48,822 nt of DNA from Parcubacteria group bacterium (GCA_943354045.1 CALRBF010000005.1:1-48822); one strand, 5' to 3'. Positions 27,068-38,010 are shown, counted from the stretch's first letter. Notes: a model not told the origin generated them from the letters alone. Program-made: numbers and translations.

Positions 27068-28798
27068 ATGGAACCACAGGCAATACTTGAGCTCTTAGTT
27101 AATACCCAGTATATTACGGATGAAGACCGTAAATTAGCATTATCTAGTACTGATAATAATTTTGCTATTGCAGTAGATTATTTAGTACAAACTAATTTAA
27201 TTACCTATGATATCATAGGGCAAGCTTTAGCTGAATCTTGGGAAGTTCCTTATTTTGATTTGAATACTTTTGTTCCTCCTAAAGAAGATGTAACTAAACT
27301 TCCTGAAGCTGTAGCTCGGGAACTTAGATTAGTATATTTCAAGGAGTTATCAGATAGAATTCAAATTGCTTCAGATAATAATTTAGTATTAAAAGGTAAT
27401 GCCAAGCTTGTTATTCGAAAAGAAGAAAAAGTAGGAATAATGGGAGGTAAAAAAGAGGTGAGGGAAGAGCGAGATTTGAAAGAGGAATTAGTTAAGTTGT
27501 TTAAGAAACCAGTAGAATTTGGATATTCTCTTACACAAGATGTAGATAAATTACTTTTGAGTTATAAGGCGCCATTGGCATCAAGATTTGTATCTATAAT
27601 GCAAAAATTTGATACCGTTGCTCCTGAAATTGTAGAGGAAATTGTTCAAGAAGCTGTAGAGGAAAGAGTATCAGATATTCACTTTGAAGCTCAATATGAT
27701 AAAACAGTAAGAATTAGATTCCGTATAGATGGTATGTTACAAGAGGTAGGAAGAATTCCATTCTCATATTATGAAAATGTATTAAATTTAATCAAGGTAA
27801 AATCTCAAATGAGAACAGATGAACATTTTATCCCACAAGATGGTGCTATTCGATTTGAAAAAGATAATAAAATATCCGATGTGCGTGTATCTATAGTGCC
27901 GACAGTCTATGGGGAGAAAATTGTTTTAAGAGTACTCACGAATACTTCATCAAATATTACCCTTGAAACACTAGGGCTTAATGATAGAAATATTAAGACA
28001 TTAAGGAAGGCAGCACAAAAGCCATTTGGTATGGTTCTGGTGACCGGACCTACTGGGTCAGGAAAATCAACAACTTTGTATTCTATTCTTAAAACTATTA
28101 ATAGTGAAGGACGAAATATTACTACTATTGAGGATCCAGTAGAATATAAAATTGAAGGAGTAAATCATATTCAAGTTAACAAAGACACAGATTTAACTTT
28201 TGCTAGGGGATTACGATCTATTTTGCGACAAGATCCTGATATTGTATTAGTAGGAGAGATTAGAGATGATGAGACGGCACAAATTTCTATTAATGCTGCC
28301 CTAACAGGACATTTACTTTTTTCCACGGTTCATGCTAATGATGGAGAAAGTACCTTGCCTAGATTATTAAATATGGATATTGACCCATTTCTTTTATCTT
28401 CTACATTGCAATTAATTATTGCTCAAAGATTAATTCGTAAAATTTGTTCAGGCTGTGTATATACTTATACAGTAAGTAGAACTGAATTGGAAAAAACAAT
28501 AGGAGTATCATTGAGACGATTCTTTCCTGAGGAAACTTTAACTTTATATCGTGGGAAAGGATGTTCAAATTGTGGATTCACGGGATATAACGGAAGGAGT
28601 GGAGTATATCAATTTATTGAAATGACAGAAGAGTTAAGAGAATTGGCCCTTCATAATCCTACGGCTGATATGGTATCAAAAATAGCTCGTAAAAACGGAA
28701 GTCAATCATTATTTGAAGATGGCATAGAGAAGGTAAGATTGGGAGTTACCACTCTTGATGAAGTAATTCGTGTAGCTCAAATACCAGAAGAAGATTAA
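27068..28798 (+). CDS. pilB: Type IV pilus assembly ATPase PilB (GspE family)
   Basis: GPTGSGKSTTLYSIL Walker A, RSILRQDPDIVLVGEIRDDETAQIS, zinc motif CSGC...CSNCGFTGYNGRSGVYQ. Confidence 0.95.
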   Translation: MEPQAILELLVNTQYITDEDRKLALSSTDNNFAIAVDYLVQTNLITYDIIGQALAESWEVPYFDLNTFVPPKEDVTKLPEAVARELRLVYFKELSDRIQIASDNNLVLKGNAKLVIRKEEKVGIMGGKKEVREERDLKEELVKLFKKPVEFGYSLTQDVDKLLLSYKAPLASRFVSIMQKFDTVAPEIVEEIVQEAVEERVSDIHFEAQYDKTVRIRFRIDGMLQEVGRIPFSYYENVLNLIKVKSQMRTDEHFIPQDGAIRFEKDNKISDVRVSIVPTVYGEKIVLRVLTNTSSNITLETLGLNDRNIKTLRKAAQKPFGMVLVTGPTGSGKSTTLYSILKTINSEGRNITTIEDPVEYKIEGVNHIQVNKDTDLTFARGLRSILRQDPDIVLVGEIRDDETAQISINAALTGHLLFSTVHANDGESTLPRLLNMDIDPFLLSSTLQLIIAQRLIRKICSGCVYTYTVSRTELEKTIGVSLRRFFPEETLTLYRGKGCSNCGFTGYNGRSGVYQFIEMTEELRELALHNPTADMVSKIARKNGSQSLFEDGIEKVRLGVTTLDEVIRVAQIPEED

Positions 28799-28803
28799 TT
28801 ATT

Positions 28804-30048
28804 ATGGCATTTTTACAGAAATCAAATACAACAGAACAAGAATCATCAGTATTGCATACGGTTAAAACGGGTGAATTTGATATAAAAAGCTCTATTTTCG
28901 ATGAAATTAAAGAAGCTTATCCAGATAAGGTCACACAACCAACTCCTCAAAGTATCAAAAATACAAATAAATTAAATCGTAAAAAACGGGGTAATAGTCA
29001 TGTTACCAAATCAAAAAGAACCTTTCTTGATACTTTTGCTCTTTTAATTAGTTCAGGAATGGGTATTAGTACCTCACTTCAAACATTACATAAAAATATT
29101 CAAGATACAGCACTCAAAAAAACCTTATACTCAATGTTAGTTAGCGTTGAAAATGGTAGTAGTTTATCACAAACAATGACTGAACATAACTTTCTCCCCA
29201 CATTTTTGATTTCTATTATTAGAATTGGTGAGGAATCCGGTAATTTAGCTGATAAAATTCGAAGAACAGTTATTACTATTGATAAGGATAAAAAGCGTAA
29301 GGGACAATTACAATCGGCTCTATTCTATCCAGTTTTTGTGATGGCCTTAGTTATTGTATTGGGCGTTTTGACTGCAACTTTTATCTTGCCTCGTATTGGT
29401 CAAGTGTTTTCAAATATGAATGTCAAATTACCATTGTTGACAAAAATTTTGATTCAAGTAGGAAATTTTATGGGAACATATTGGTATATTATTCTACCTA
29501 CTATATTTGGAATACTTACCTTGATTATTATGATATTATTTATAATTCCTGCAACTAAGAAATCAGGGCAATGGTTGCTGTTTCATTTACCTGTATTTAA
29601 AGATTTAATTCAAATGAGTGAGGTGTCTCGATTTTCTTATAATCTTTCTATGTTATTAAATTCTGGAATACCTATTACAAAGGCACTATTCTCTGTCTCA
29701 GAAATTCATGATTATTATATGTATAAAAAATATATCAAATTAATGGCAGCTGATATTCAAGATGGAAAAAGCTTTCATAATACTTTTAGTATAAATCAAA
29801 AATTAACCAATAAATTATTTCCTTTTGCCGCTCAAGAAATTATTACAGCAGGAGAAGAATCAGGTAAATTACCAGAAGTATTGGAACAACTTGGAGAACG
29901 ATATGAGGAAGAATCGGATCAGATTTCTAAAAACATTGCAGTATTATTAGAGCCAGCTTTATTGATTATAGTTTGGCTAGGAGTTGTATTCTTAGCTGTT
30001 GCTATTCTTCTCCCCATATACAGTCTTGTGGGTAATTTTCAGACATAA
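28804..30048 (+). CDS. pilC: Type IV pilus inner-membrane platform protein PilC (GspF family)
   Basis: FALLISSGMGISTSLQTL, FLISIIRIGEESGNLADKI, IITAGEESGKLPEVLEQLGERYEEE. Confidence 0.93.
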   Translation: MAFLQKSNTTEQESSVLHTVKTGEFDIKSSIFDEIKEAYPDKVTQPTPQSIKNTNKLNRKKRGNSHVTKSKRTFLDTFALLISSGMGISTSLQTLHKNIQDTALKKTLYSMLVSVENGSSLSQTMTEHNFLPTFLISIIRIGEESGNLADKIRRTVITIDKDKKRKGQLQSALFYPVFVMALVIVLGVLTATFILPRIGQVFSNMNVKLPLLTKILIQVGNFMGTYWYIILPTIFGILTLIIMILFIIPATKKSGQWLLFHLPVFKDLIQMSEVSRFSYNLSMLLNSGIPITKALFSVSEIHDYYMYKKYIKLMAADIQDGKSFHNTFSINQKLTNKLFPFAAQEIITAGEESGKLPEVLEQLGERYEEESDQISKNIAVLLEPALLIIVWLGVVFLAVAILLPIYSLVGNFQT

Positions 30049-30049
30049 T

Positions 30050-30532
30050 ATGAAAAGACAATATCAATCAGGATTTACGTTGATAGAGATAGTTCTTGTA
30101 TTTATATTAGTGGCAATTCTTATTGCAATAACTACACCCCTCGTGGTAGATACAGTGAGAAGAGCTGACTTAACTGCTGCACATGAATCTCTATATAATG
30201 CATTAAATCGAGCGCAACAATTATCACAAAGTCAAACTAATGGACAAGTTTGGGGTGTTTGTCTTGATAATACTAATAAGCGCTATATTATTGTTGCAGG
30301 AACTTGTAGTGTAAGAGTTACAACATATGATGAAATTATATCGATAGCTTCTAATATCAATATAAGTATAAGTAGTGGAGATACCATACAATTTGATTCT
30401 ATCAAAGGCAATAGTAATTCCTGGAGTTCTATTACTCTAACAAATGGAGGATTTAGTAAGTCAATAGTAATATATAATCAGATTATTAATAAAGATCCAG
30501 CATCATTAACGCCCAATACAAGTGGAGGTTAA
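30050..30532 (+). CDS. Prepilin-like protein (FimT/GspH-like); start revised to MKRQYQSGFTLIEI
   Basis: QSGFTLIEIVLVFILVAILIAITTPLVV class III signal. Confidence 0.78.
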   Translation: MKRQYQSGFTLIEIVLVFILVAILIAITTPLVVDTVRRADLTAAHESLYNALNRAQQLSQSQTNGQVWGVCLDNTNKRYIIVAGTCSVRVTTYDEIISIASNINISISSGDTIQFDSIKGNSNSWSSITLTNGGFSKSIVIYNQIINKDPASLTPNTSGG

Positions 30533-32452
30533 TTATAATCCATAATAATTTTTGATATTTATTTGAACTGAATCTGTAGCTGGACTATTATTATATTCCA
30601 TTATTTCAGAACAAAAGCCATTAAGACGTATCGCCCCTCTTCCAATAACAAATTGACTAGAACTCACTGGATTACCAGATGCATAATAGAGATTCAAATT
30701 ACTAAGACTGTCTGAGGAACTTGTAGCAGTAGTAGTAGATCCATTGAGATAATAGGAAGTAAATAAGTCACTTCCTAATGTTAATGTGGCATAAGTGGTA
30801 TTTCTTGCTAAAAATGATTGCGTGTACCCAGATCTTTTACCAACCCAAAATACTTTTGGTGATGCACTAGAGAAAGCATTTATTGATGCTAATTCATCGT
30901 TACTTCCATCAAATTGTATGGATGGCTTATTATTCTGTAATACTATTCCCGTAATTCCATCAATAATTTTAGGTTGATTAGCTGTTATATCTTGTATTGC
31001 ATTATTATTATTACCCGATTGATCATACCATATGGTCACATATCCATAGCCAGTATTAGCATCGGCCCCAGTTTGTTGATAAGTTTTTGGTCCAGATGTT
31101 AAGCTAGAGCTGATATGTCTCTGTCCTCCCCATACATATATTGAGTTTGTGGCAGAAGCTACATTAACTGTCTCCAGTCTTGCAGAGGAGCTAGAATTAA
31201 CAATAGCAAGAGTAATATTTCCTGATCCATTAGCAGCGGCAGTAGCGGATAGTGAAATTCTATACCACCCATTCCCAACTGAGTTTATGGTAGATTGCCT
31301 TTCAATCATTCCAGAAGAAGAGCCTAATTGTCCAGAACTTAATTGTCCAGTACTAATATCATAATTTTGATAAGATGTATTCCCGGTAAATCCAGTTCCA
31401 GTAGGTGCTAACTGTACAAAATTATATCCATTATTTGCCTTAACATAATAGGACTCAGTATAAATGCTCCCATTTGTTAAAGTAGTATCTTTATTGATAG
31501 ACCTTGTAACATTTCCAATATTTAGACTTACTCTCTCTGCTGTAGTTGTACCATTAGGTGCAACTGTATCATCAGCTATACTTGTTATATTACCTAGAGT
31601 CCATAATCTGGTTGTCGTTATATCCTCTGATTGAGTAAGAAAATTCTGATATCCTACAAAATTCTGAAGGGAGACACTATCCAAATCTCCAGACTTAGTA
31701 AATCCTATATCACTTTCTGTCTGATCAACACCTCTATCTCGTCTTACTCTAATAGCCGGCCCGGTATAACCACTAGAGAATTTATTAGCGCTCGTATTAA
31801 TACCAGATAATTTACGTAAACTATAAGCTAAGCCAGAATTATTATTAGGACTTTGCCCAGCAGGAATAATAGGATTATCATTGAGAATAGGGGTAAATGA
31901 TGTCTGTTTAGCTTGTTCAATAGGAATCACAGTTTCAAAAGCTTTTTGAGCATCATATTCATTCCCACTGAGTGTTGGCTTTTTATATACTAGAGTAAAT
32001 TTTACTTTTATCGCTTGCATTATTCCATTTTGGCTATTCTGATCCTGATTATTAATTTGTTCAAATGATAAACTGGAGGCTTGAATATTAGTAGGATTAA
32101 GGTTTATATCACTTTGATTAGATTGGGAATATATAATATCATCAGTAGAATTTTGAGTAATATTATATTGTACAAAAGAAGTATTATTCTGTATTTTGAG
32201 TAAAGAAGATATTCCTCCACCTACAATGGGTGAAATAATAGAACCTTTATTATCCTTCATATTATTATTAATATTGTATTGTATTTGTCTAATAATATTT
32301 TTTCCCGTTTGATTAAGTTCATTGTTTACTCGAAAAGTAGTAGAAAGACGAGTGATTTGTATGAAAGAAAAAGCAACTATAACTAATGTTATACCTCCAA
32401 TAACTACATATAATAATATCTCTAACAATGTGAATCCTGAGTGCTTTTTCAT
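30533..32452 (-). CDS. Minor prepilin (PilW/GspJ-like) with large LamG-like C-terminal region
   Basis: KKHSGFTLLEILLYVVIGGITLVIVAFSFIQI signal; C-terminal GYVTIWYDQSGNNNNAIQ...PSIQFDGSNDEL...EIMEYNNSP lectin-like fold signature. Confidence 0.8.
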   Translation of the reverse strand: MKKHSGFTLLEILLYVVIGGITLVIVAFSFIQITRLSTTFRVNNELNQTGKNIIRQIQYNINNNMKDNKGSIISPIVGGGISSLLKIQNNTSFVQYNITQNSTDDIIYSQSNQSDINLNPTNIQASSLSFEQINNQDQNSQNGIMQAIKVKFTLVYKKPTLSGNEYDAQKAFETVIPIEQAKQTSFTPILNDNPIIPAGQSPNNNSGLAYSLRKLSGINTSANKFSSGYTGPAIRVRRDRGVDQTESDIGFTKSGDLDSVSLQNFVGYQNFLTQSEDITTTRLWTLGNITSIADDTVAPNGTTTAERVSLNIGNVTRSINKDTTLTNGSIYTESYYVKANNGYNFVQLAPTGTGFTGNTSYQNYDISTGQLSSGQLGSSSGMIERQSTINSVGNGWYRISLSATAAANGSGNITLAIVNSSSSARLETVNVASATNSIYVWGGQRHISSSLTSGPKTYQQTGADANTGYGYVTIWYDQSGNNNNAIQDITANQPKIIDGITGIVLQNNKPSIQFDGSNDELASINAFSSASPKVFWVGKRSGYTQSFLARNTTYATLTLGSDLFTSYYLNGSTTTATSSSDSLSNLNLYYASGNPVSSSQFVIGRGAIRLNGFCSEIMEYNNSPATDSVQINIKNYYGL

Positions 32453-32453
32453 A

Positions 32454-33779
32454 TTAATAAACTCTATATTTATTATTCAAATAAGAATTAATTGCATTTA
32501 GTTCTGCATCACTTAATCTTTTTTGATAAACCAGTATTTCGGCAATATCTCCTTTAAACAATCCACTCACGCTTCCACCTTGTTGTTGCCCCCCCACAAT
32601 AATAGGGGTGTTAGTATTCGTAATATTTGCAAAGGACGCAATAGCATTGTCAGCAGTTGTATTATTGATATTAATACTACTTGCGGTTGATGGAGCCCAT
32701 CTGGCTGCAATAATACGAGTATTAGTGTTATTAGCCAATGATACTGTTTCACTGCTTTGCTCTGCTGTCGCAAGATCAGTAGCAACAAAATTATCATTTT
32801 GTAAACGCCATTCTCTTTTATTATTAGGGGCATTGAATTTAGAAATATAGGTTTGATTAGTTAGTGCTGAATTAGATTTTCCTATTACAATCACAGTGAG
32901 CCCACCCGTACTAGCTGTATTATTATTATTATGTATAGAAGTTGCAGTTCCTGTCAAAAAATCATCTATGCCATCAAAGCGTAAAGCAGGTCTATTATTA
33001 ATAGCATTTGTAATTAGGATTGGCGCAAAAGTAGGCGTCGTCGATACTTGGGCAAAATCAACAATATCATCAGTTGCATTTTTAATACTAATAATAGGTT
33101 GAGCATTATTACTTTCAGCTCTATCTGCTTTAAGCCATAATCTGAGTGCTAAGGGGTCAATTATATAGGGATTATTACTATCAAGAGAAGTAGAAGTGAC
33201 AAATTTTTGATATTCAATAATAATCTTGGGATTAATTTGTGTTATTTTGGTCTCAAGAATTTTATTTCCTCTCTTTACTTGAATTAAACGGGTGCCATTA
33301 TCAGTTCTTGGCTTAGGAATTCCATATGTGGTACTAGAGACTGCTGCCGTATAAGCTAGATCTACTGTGAGTGAAGTATTAGATCCAATTGCAGAAATTG
33401 TTCTCAAAGGTTGTCCACTAATTGCAATAATATCTCCAACAGCAAAGTCAACTGTAAATTGAGTTCCAATTCCATTTACAGTTGTTAAAGATCCAGCTGT
33501 TACACTAGCAGTTCCAATACCAGTTCCTGTAACCGTATATACGCGACATTTTTCGGTTGAAAATGTTTCATCCCCTCCATAAAACTTATATAGTCTAAGT
33601 TTTGCCAATACTTTTTCTGTACAATTGCGAGCTTGAGATTCATCTTGGACAGCATCGGCAACATTAATACTAGTTCTTGCAACTTGTGTACTGGAGCTCA
33701 GTGCGCTAAGAGCCAAAGATGCTCCTACAGCACAAACTATAATAGTTAATAATAATACGCTAAATCCCGAACGATACAT
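32454..33779 (-). CDS. Minor prepilin (PilX/GspK-like, lacks Glu5) with C-terminal LamG-like domain
   Basis: YRSGFSVLLLTIIVCAVGASLALSAL; C-terminal LRLWLKADRAES...RPALRFDGIDDFLTG...GDIAEILVYQKRLSDAELNAINSYLNNKY. Confidence 0.75.
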   Translation of the reverse strand: MYRSGFSVLLLTIIVCAVGASLALSALSSSTQVARTSINVADAVQDESQARNCTEKVLAKLRLYKFYGGDETFSTEKCRVYTVTGTGIGTASVTAGSLTTVNGIGTQFTVDFAVGDIIAISGQPLRTISAIGSNTSLTVDLAYTAAVSSTTYGIPKPRTDNGTRLIQVKRGNKILETKITQINPKIIIEYQKFVTSTSLDSNNPYIIDPLALRLWLKADRAESNNAQPIISIKNATDDIVDFAQVSTTPTFAPILITNAINNRPALRFDGIDDFLTGTATSIHNNNNTASTGGLTVIVIGKSNSALTNQTYISKFNAPNNKREWRLQNDNFVATDLATAEQSSETVSLANNTNTRIIAARWAPSTASSININNTTADNAIASFANITNTNTPIIVGGQQQGGSVSGLFKGDIAEILVYQKRLSDAELNAINSYLNNKYRVY

Positions 33780-33859
33780 ATATAATTTTTTTTATTATAT
33801 ATATATGATACCATAATAAGAAAATATTTGATATACTAAATAAAGTAAATATATATTAT

Positions 33860-34627
33860 ATGACTTCACAACAAAGACAAGTAAAACAAATACTTATTGC
33901 TATTGCCTATGCTATTATTTTCTCTAGCATACTATTTCTTATTACCATTACTTTTTTCCCTAAATCACCAACCCCTATCATTGTAGAAAAGCCTAAACCT
34001 ATGGCATTACAAATTACTCAATATAATAGTATTTCTCTTGGCAATGGCTATTCAGACTTTTGGGCTGAAATTAATAATCCTAATGATGATTTTGGTGCTA
34101 AAAATCTTGGCTATACTTTTGTACTCAAGAATTCAGCAGGGGATATTCAACGTAAAACAGGAAATACTTTTATTTTACCAGGTGATAAAAAACGTTATAT
34201 TCTCTTATTAAATTATCCTGGAAATTACACATTGCAAGGATTTGAATTATCAGATACTCCAACATGGGCTCAATTATCAAAATTTAATTTACCAGAATTA
34301 AGTAAAAAAAATATAACAGTAGGAGTGTCAGATAAAGTAGGAAAAGCTTTTACAGTAGCAGGAGTATTGACTAATGCGAGTCAATTTAATCTCAAAAATA
34401 TTCAAGTTATAGCTATATTAACAGATGATAAAGGGAATATTATAGGGGTAAATGAGACATTAATCAGAGATGTTTTGAAAACTGAATCAAGAGATTTTGA
34501 ATTTACTTGGGATTCTGTTATCCCTAATGCCTCAGCTGCAAATACTACGATATTAACACAAAGCAATGTACTTGATACAGAAGAATTATTATTACAGTTA
34601 CAACAAAAGCCCGTATTTGATAGATAA
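33860..34627 (+). CDS. Single-TM extracytoplasmic protein, FxLYD/Ig-like domain suspected
   Basis: N-terminal TM then beta-rich region: VAGVLTNASQFNLKNIQVIAILTDDKGNIIGVNETLI. Confidence 0.5.
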   Translation: MTSQQRQVKQILIAIAYAIIFSSILFLITITFFPKSPTPIIVEKPKPMALQITQYNSISLGNGYSDFWAEINNPNDDFGAKNLGYTFVLKNSAGDIQRKTGNTFILPGDKKRYILLLNYPGNYTLQGFELSDTPTWAQLSKFNLPELSKKNITVGVSDKVGKAFTVAGVLTNASQFNLKNIQVIAILTDDKGNIIGVNETLIRDVLKTESRDFEFTWDSVIPNASAANTTILTQSNVLDTEELLLQLQQKPVFDR

Positions 34628-34630
34628 GAT

Positions 34631-35746
34631 ATGTTAAGATTATTATTTCGTGTTGACTGGGTGCTTATCATGCCAACTATTCTTGTTTCAGTAATGGGGA
34701 TAATAACCTTGATAAGTCTTCATATACACTCGGTTGAAGTGGTAACTGTGGGGTTAATTATTAAGCATAGCATTTCAATTATACTTGGAATAATAATTGT
34801 TTTTATATTATCAAATATTGACTATAGAGGATTATCCTCTCTTATAAGGCCATTATTCTTTACTATTATCATATTATTAATATTAGTATTATTAATTGGA
34901 AACACCGTAAATGGAGCAAAAAGTTGGTTTTCTTTAGGGGTCTTTAATATTCAACCGGCTGAGCTTGCAAAAATTGTTGTAATTATCATTATTGCTCAAT
35001 ACTTTAATAGATATCACTATCGACTTAATAGTTTTTGGACTATTATTGCGTCATTATTACCCATTAGTATTATTGGAATATTGATTTTGATACAACCAGA
35101 TTTTGGAACTTTTTCTATTATTGGTTCTATTTGGCTTGGGATGATAGTCTTTGGGGGGGTGCGTTTTCAGCATATTATGATATTATTCTCAGCAGGGATT
35201 CTTTCACTAATAAGTTTGTGGGTTTGGATTCTAAAAGAATATCAGAAACAAAGAATTTTAACCTTTTTTGATCCAACATTAGATCCATTGGGTAGTGGAT
35301 ATAATACCTTGCAAGTAATTAAATCTGTGAGTGCGGGGGGGTGGCTTGGGAATGGAAGTCAATTAATTACCGTTCCAGAAATTCATACCGATTTTATCTT
35401 TGCAGGTTTTGCCCAACAATGGGGGTTTATTGGGATATCAGTATATTTTATTTTGATGATATGTATATTAGGAAGAATGATATATATTGGGCTCAAAACT
35501 TCAGATGGTTTTGCTCGAATGATTATATTAGGAATTATATTATGTCTTCTTATACAGATACTCATCAATATTGGTATGAATATAGGGATATTGCCTATTA
35601 CTGGTATAACCTTGCCCTTTATGAGTTATGGTGGAAGTTCTATGATAGTCTCTTGGATATTAATAGGATTATTATTATCTATTAAGAATCATCAAGAAGC
35701 TAAAGGGACTATTTTTATGAGAGATAATCAAGATATATTTGGATAA
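34631..35746 (+). CDS. rodA: RodA/FtsW (SEDS) peptidoglycan polymerase
   Basis: GNTVNGAKSWFSLGVFNIQPAELAKI; LPFMSYGGSSMI. Confidence 0.92.
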   Translation: MLRLLFRVDWVLIMPTILVSVMGIITLISLHIHSVEVVTVGLIIKHSISIILGIIIVFILSNIDYRGLSSLIRPLFFTIIILLILVLLIGNTVNGAKSWFSLGVFNIQPAELAKIVVIIIIAQYFNRYHYRLNSFWTIIASLLPISIIGILILIQPDFGTFSIIGSIWLGMIVFGGVRFQHIMILFSAGILSLISLWVWILKEYQKQRILTFFDPTLDPLGSGYNTLQVIKSVSAGGWLGNGSQLITVPEIHTDFIFAGFAQQWGFIGISVYFILMICILGRMIYIGLKTSDGFARMIILGIILCLLIQILINIGMNIGILPITGITLPFMSYGGSSMIVSWILIGLLLSIKNHQEAKGTIFMRDNQDIFG

Positions 35747-35820
35747 AATCTACAACTTCATCTACAATTCACCTATAATATGATATAATATAAATTATAT
35801 ATAAATAAAGTAATAAGAGT

Positions 35821-36999
35821 ATGTCAACAGAAATTAATCAGCAAAACATAGCAAATATTATTCTTGTAAGTATTTTAGCCTCAGCTGTGACAGGTTTCTT
35901 TAGTGGTGGCATTGCATTTTCTTATATTAATAAAGTTCAAAAAGGTAATTCTCAAACAAGTAATGTGAGTATCTCAGAAGAGCAGTCTGCTATTATTGAT
36001 CTTGTGGATAAATCTAATAAATCAGTAGTAAGTATATCTATCTCTAAACAAATCCCAGTTACTCGACAATCTTCACCTTTTGATTATTTTTTTGGCAGAT
36101 TACCTCAAAATGATAATATTAATAATGATTCAGGAAAAGAGCAAACCATTGGAGGGGGGACAGGATTTATCGTGTCATCAGATGGATTAATTGTAACCAA
36201 TAAGCATGTAGTATCTGATTCGAGTGCTACATATACTGTGCTATTTAATGATGGTTCTGAAGCTAAGGCTGAGATAAAAACAGTACATCCTACACAGGAT
36301 TTAGCCATTATTAAGGTTGACAAAAAAGATTTAAAGCCTGTTGATTTTGCTGATTCAGATAAGCTTAAAGTAGGTCAAACTGCTGTTGCTATTGGGAATG
36401 CTTTAGGTGAATTTGATAATACGGTAAGTAGAGGGGTAATATCTGGATTAAGACGATCGATAACTGCTTCAGATGGTCAAGGTAATTCAGAGCAATTATC
36501 TCAAGTTATACAAACTGACGCAGCTATTAATCAAGGAAATTCTGGAGGTCCTCTTCTTGATATTAATGCAAAAGTAGTAGGAGTAAATGTTGCAACAGCA
36601 GAAGGAGCTCAAAGTATTGGATTTGCAATACCATCAAATATTGTCATTAGTATGATAGATGACTTTAAACAATATGGTAAGGTAAAAGTCCCCTTTATTG
36701 GAGTGAGATATACAATGATAGTACCAGGATCTGATCAAGCAAAGCAATATAATGTAGAGAATGGAGCGCTCGTAATGGGAGATACTCAGTCACCAGGCAT
36801 TATTCCTAATTCTCCAGCTTCTAAGGCGGGTATTAAAACCGGTGATGTGATTACTGCAATAGAGGGTAAAAAGTTAAGTGTAAAACAAACCTTGTCAGAT
36901 ATTGTATCACAGTATAAAATAGGAGATACTATTAAGCTCACTATTATTCGTGATGGCAAAGAGCAAACATTATCATTAGTATTGGAAGAAAGAACATAA
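35821..36999 (+). CDS. HtrA/DegP-like trypsin-fold serine protease with PDZ domain
   Basis: GTGFIVSSDGLIVTNKHVV, DLAIIKVD, TDAAINQGNSGGPLLD, C-terminal PDZ SPASKAGIKTGDVITAIEG. Confidence 0.94.
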   Translation: MSTEINQQNIANIILVSILASAVTGFFSGGIAFSYINKVQKGNSQTSNVSISEEQSAIIDLVDKSNKSVVSISISKQIPVTRQSSPFDYFFGRLPQNDNINNDSGKEQTIGGGTGFIVSSDGLIVTNKHVVSDSSATYTVLFNDGSEAKAEIKTVHPTQDLAIIKVDKKDLKPVDFADSDKLKVGQTAVAIGNALGEFDNTVSRGVISGLRRSITASDGQGNSEQLSQVIQTDAAINQGNSGGPLLDINAKVVGVNVATAEGAQSIGFAIPSNIVISMIDDFKQYGKVKVPFIGVRYTMIVPGSDQAKQYNVENGALVMGDTQSPGIIPNSPASKAGIKTGDVITAIEGKKLSVKQTLSDIVSQYKIGDTIKLTIIRDGKEQTLSLVLEERT

Positions 37000-37002
37000 T
37001 AT

Positions 37003-38010
37003 ATGTCTGAAAAACCAGATCAAATAACATTAGCGATATCAAGACAATCAGTTATTAAAATCGTGTTATTTTGTGTTATTTTAGCTTCAATAATTTATCT
37101 CAGATATTTAATTGTAACCGTACTTCTTGCATTTATTCTCGCTTCTTTTGCAAAATATTTTGCTAATCTCATTAATCGTAGATATGGCGTCCCAGTTACA
37201 ACTGGTCTCATTGTAATCTTTTTTATAATATCAGTTATTATTTTATCGAGCATATCATTATTATTTCCTATAATTATTAAAGAAGGATATGGTCTATTCC
37301 AAGTTCTGACTGATTTTTTGAAACAATTTGAGGACCAATTAAGTAATATGGGAATACCTTTTGATATTGAAAGCTTAAAGCAATTTTCATCTCTTTTCCC
37401 TAATTTAGGACGAGTAACCTTGGGTATTGTGGGTGTATTTGGGCAATTATTAACCTATATTCTATTAATATTAGTATTAGGATTTTATATTGCTATTGAT
37501 AAAACAGGGGTATTCACTATCGTGAGATTATGTGTACCTCATCATATTAAAGATGATATCCCCACTATTATAAATAGATTACAATATCATATTGGCAAAT
37601 GGGCTTTTGTAGAAGCGATAATAGCTTTTATGATTGGGTTATTTATATATATCATATTAACTATACTTGATATAGAATATGCAGTATTATTATCTTTATT
37701 TATGGGTATTGGACAATTAATACCCTTTATTGGGCCTATTATTGTGGGGTTAATTATTATTCTTTATGCATTTGTCCAATCCCCATTATTAGCAATATTT
37801 ATTATTATTTTATTAATGGTATTGCAAGTTATTAAACAAATTATCTTATTACCTATTGTATTCAATACTGTAAAAAGAAATAATCCACTTCTCATTATAA
37901 TAGCTTTAATGGTAGGAGGTGTAATTGCAGGTCCTTTAGGTATTATTATTGCAATGCCAATAGTTTCTTTGGCCCGTATTATTTATGCTGATATACAATA
38001 TTATGATTAG
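37003..38010 (+). CDS. AI-2E family transporter / permease
   Basis: Multi-TM protein with FMGIGQLIPFIGPIIVGLIIILYAF and GGVIAGPLGIIIAMPI motifs. Confidence 0.82.
   Translation: MSEKPDQITLAISRQSVIKIVLFCVILASIIYLRYLIVTVLLAFILASFAKYFANLINRRYGVPVTTGLIVIFFIISVIILSSISLLFPIIIKEGYGLFQVLTDFLKQFEDQLSNMGIPFDIESLKQFSSLFPNLGRVTLGIVGVFGQLLTYILLILVLGFYIAIDKTGVFTIVRLCVPHHIKDDIPTIINRLQYHIGKWAFVEAIIAFMIGLFIYIILTILDIEYAVLLSLFMGIGQLIPFIGPIIVGLIIILYAFVQSPLLAIFIIILLMVLQVIKQIILLPIVFNTVKRNNPLLIIIALMVGGVIAGPLGIIIAMPIVSLARIIYADIQYYD

Noticed and set aside
30795-33102. Several small + ORFs opposite the LamG minor pilins
   Set aside because: Antisense to long conserved minus-strand ORFs with prepilin signals; no independent support
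35341-35685. 114-aa + ORF inside rodA
   Set aside because: Alternate frame of a clear RodA coding region; Tyr/Trp-rich artifact
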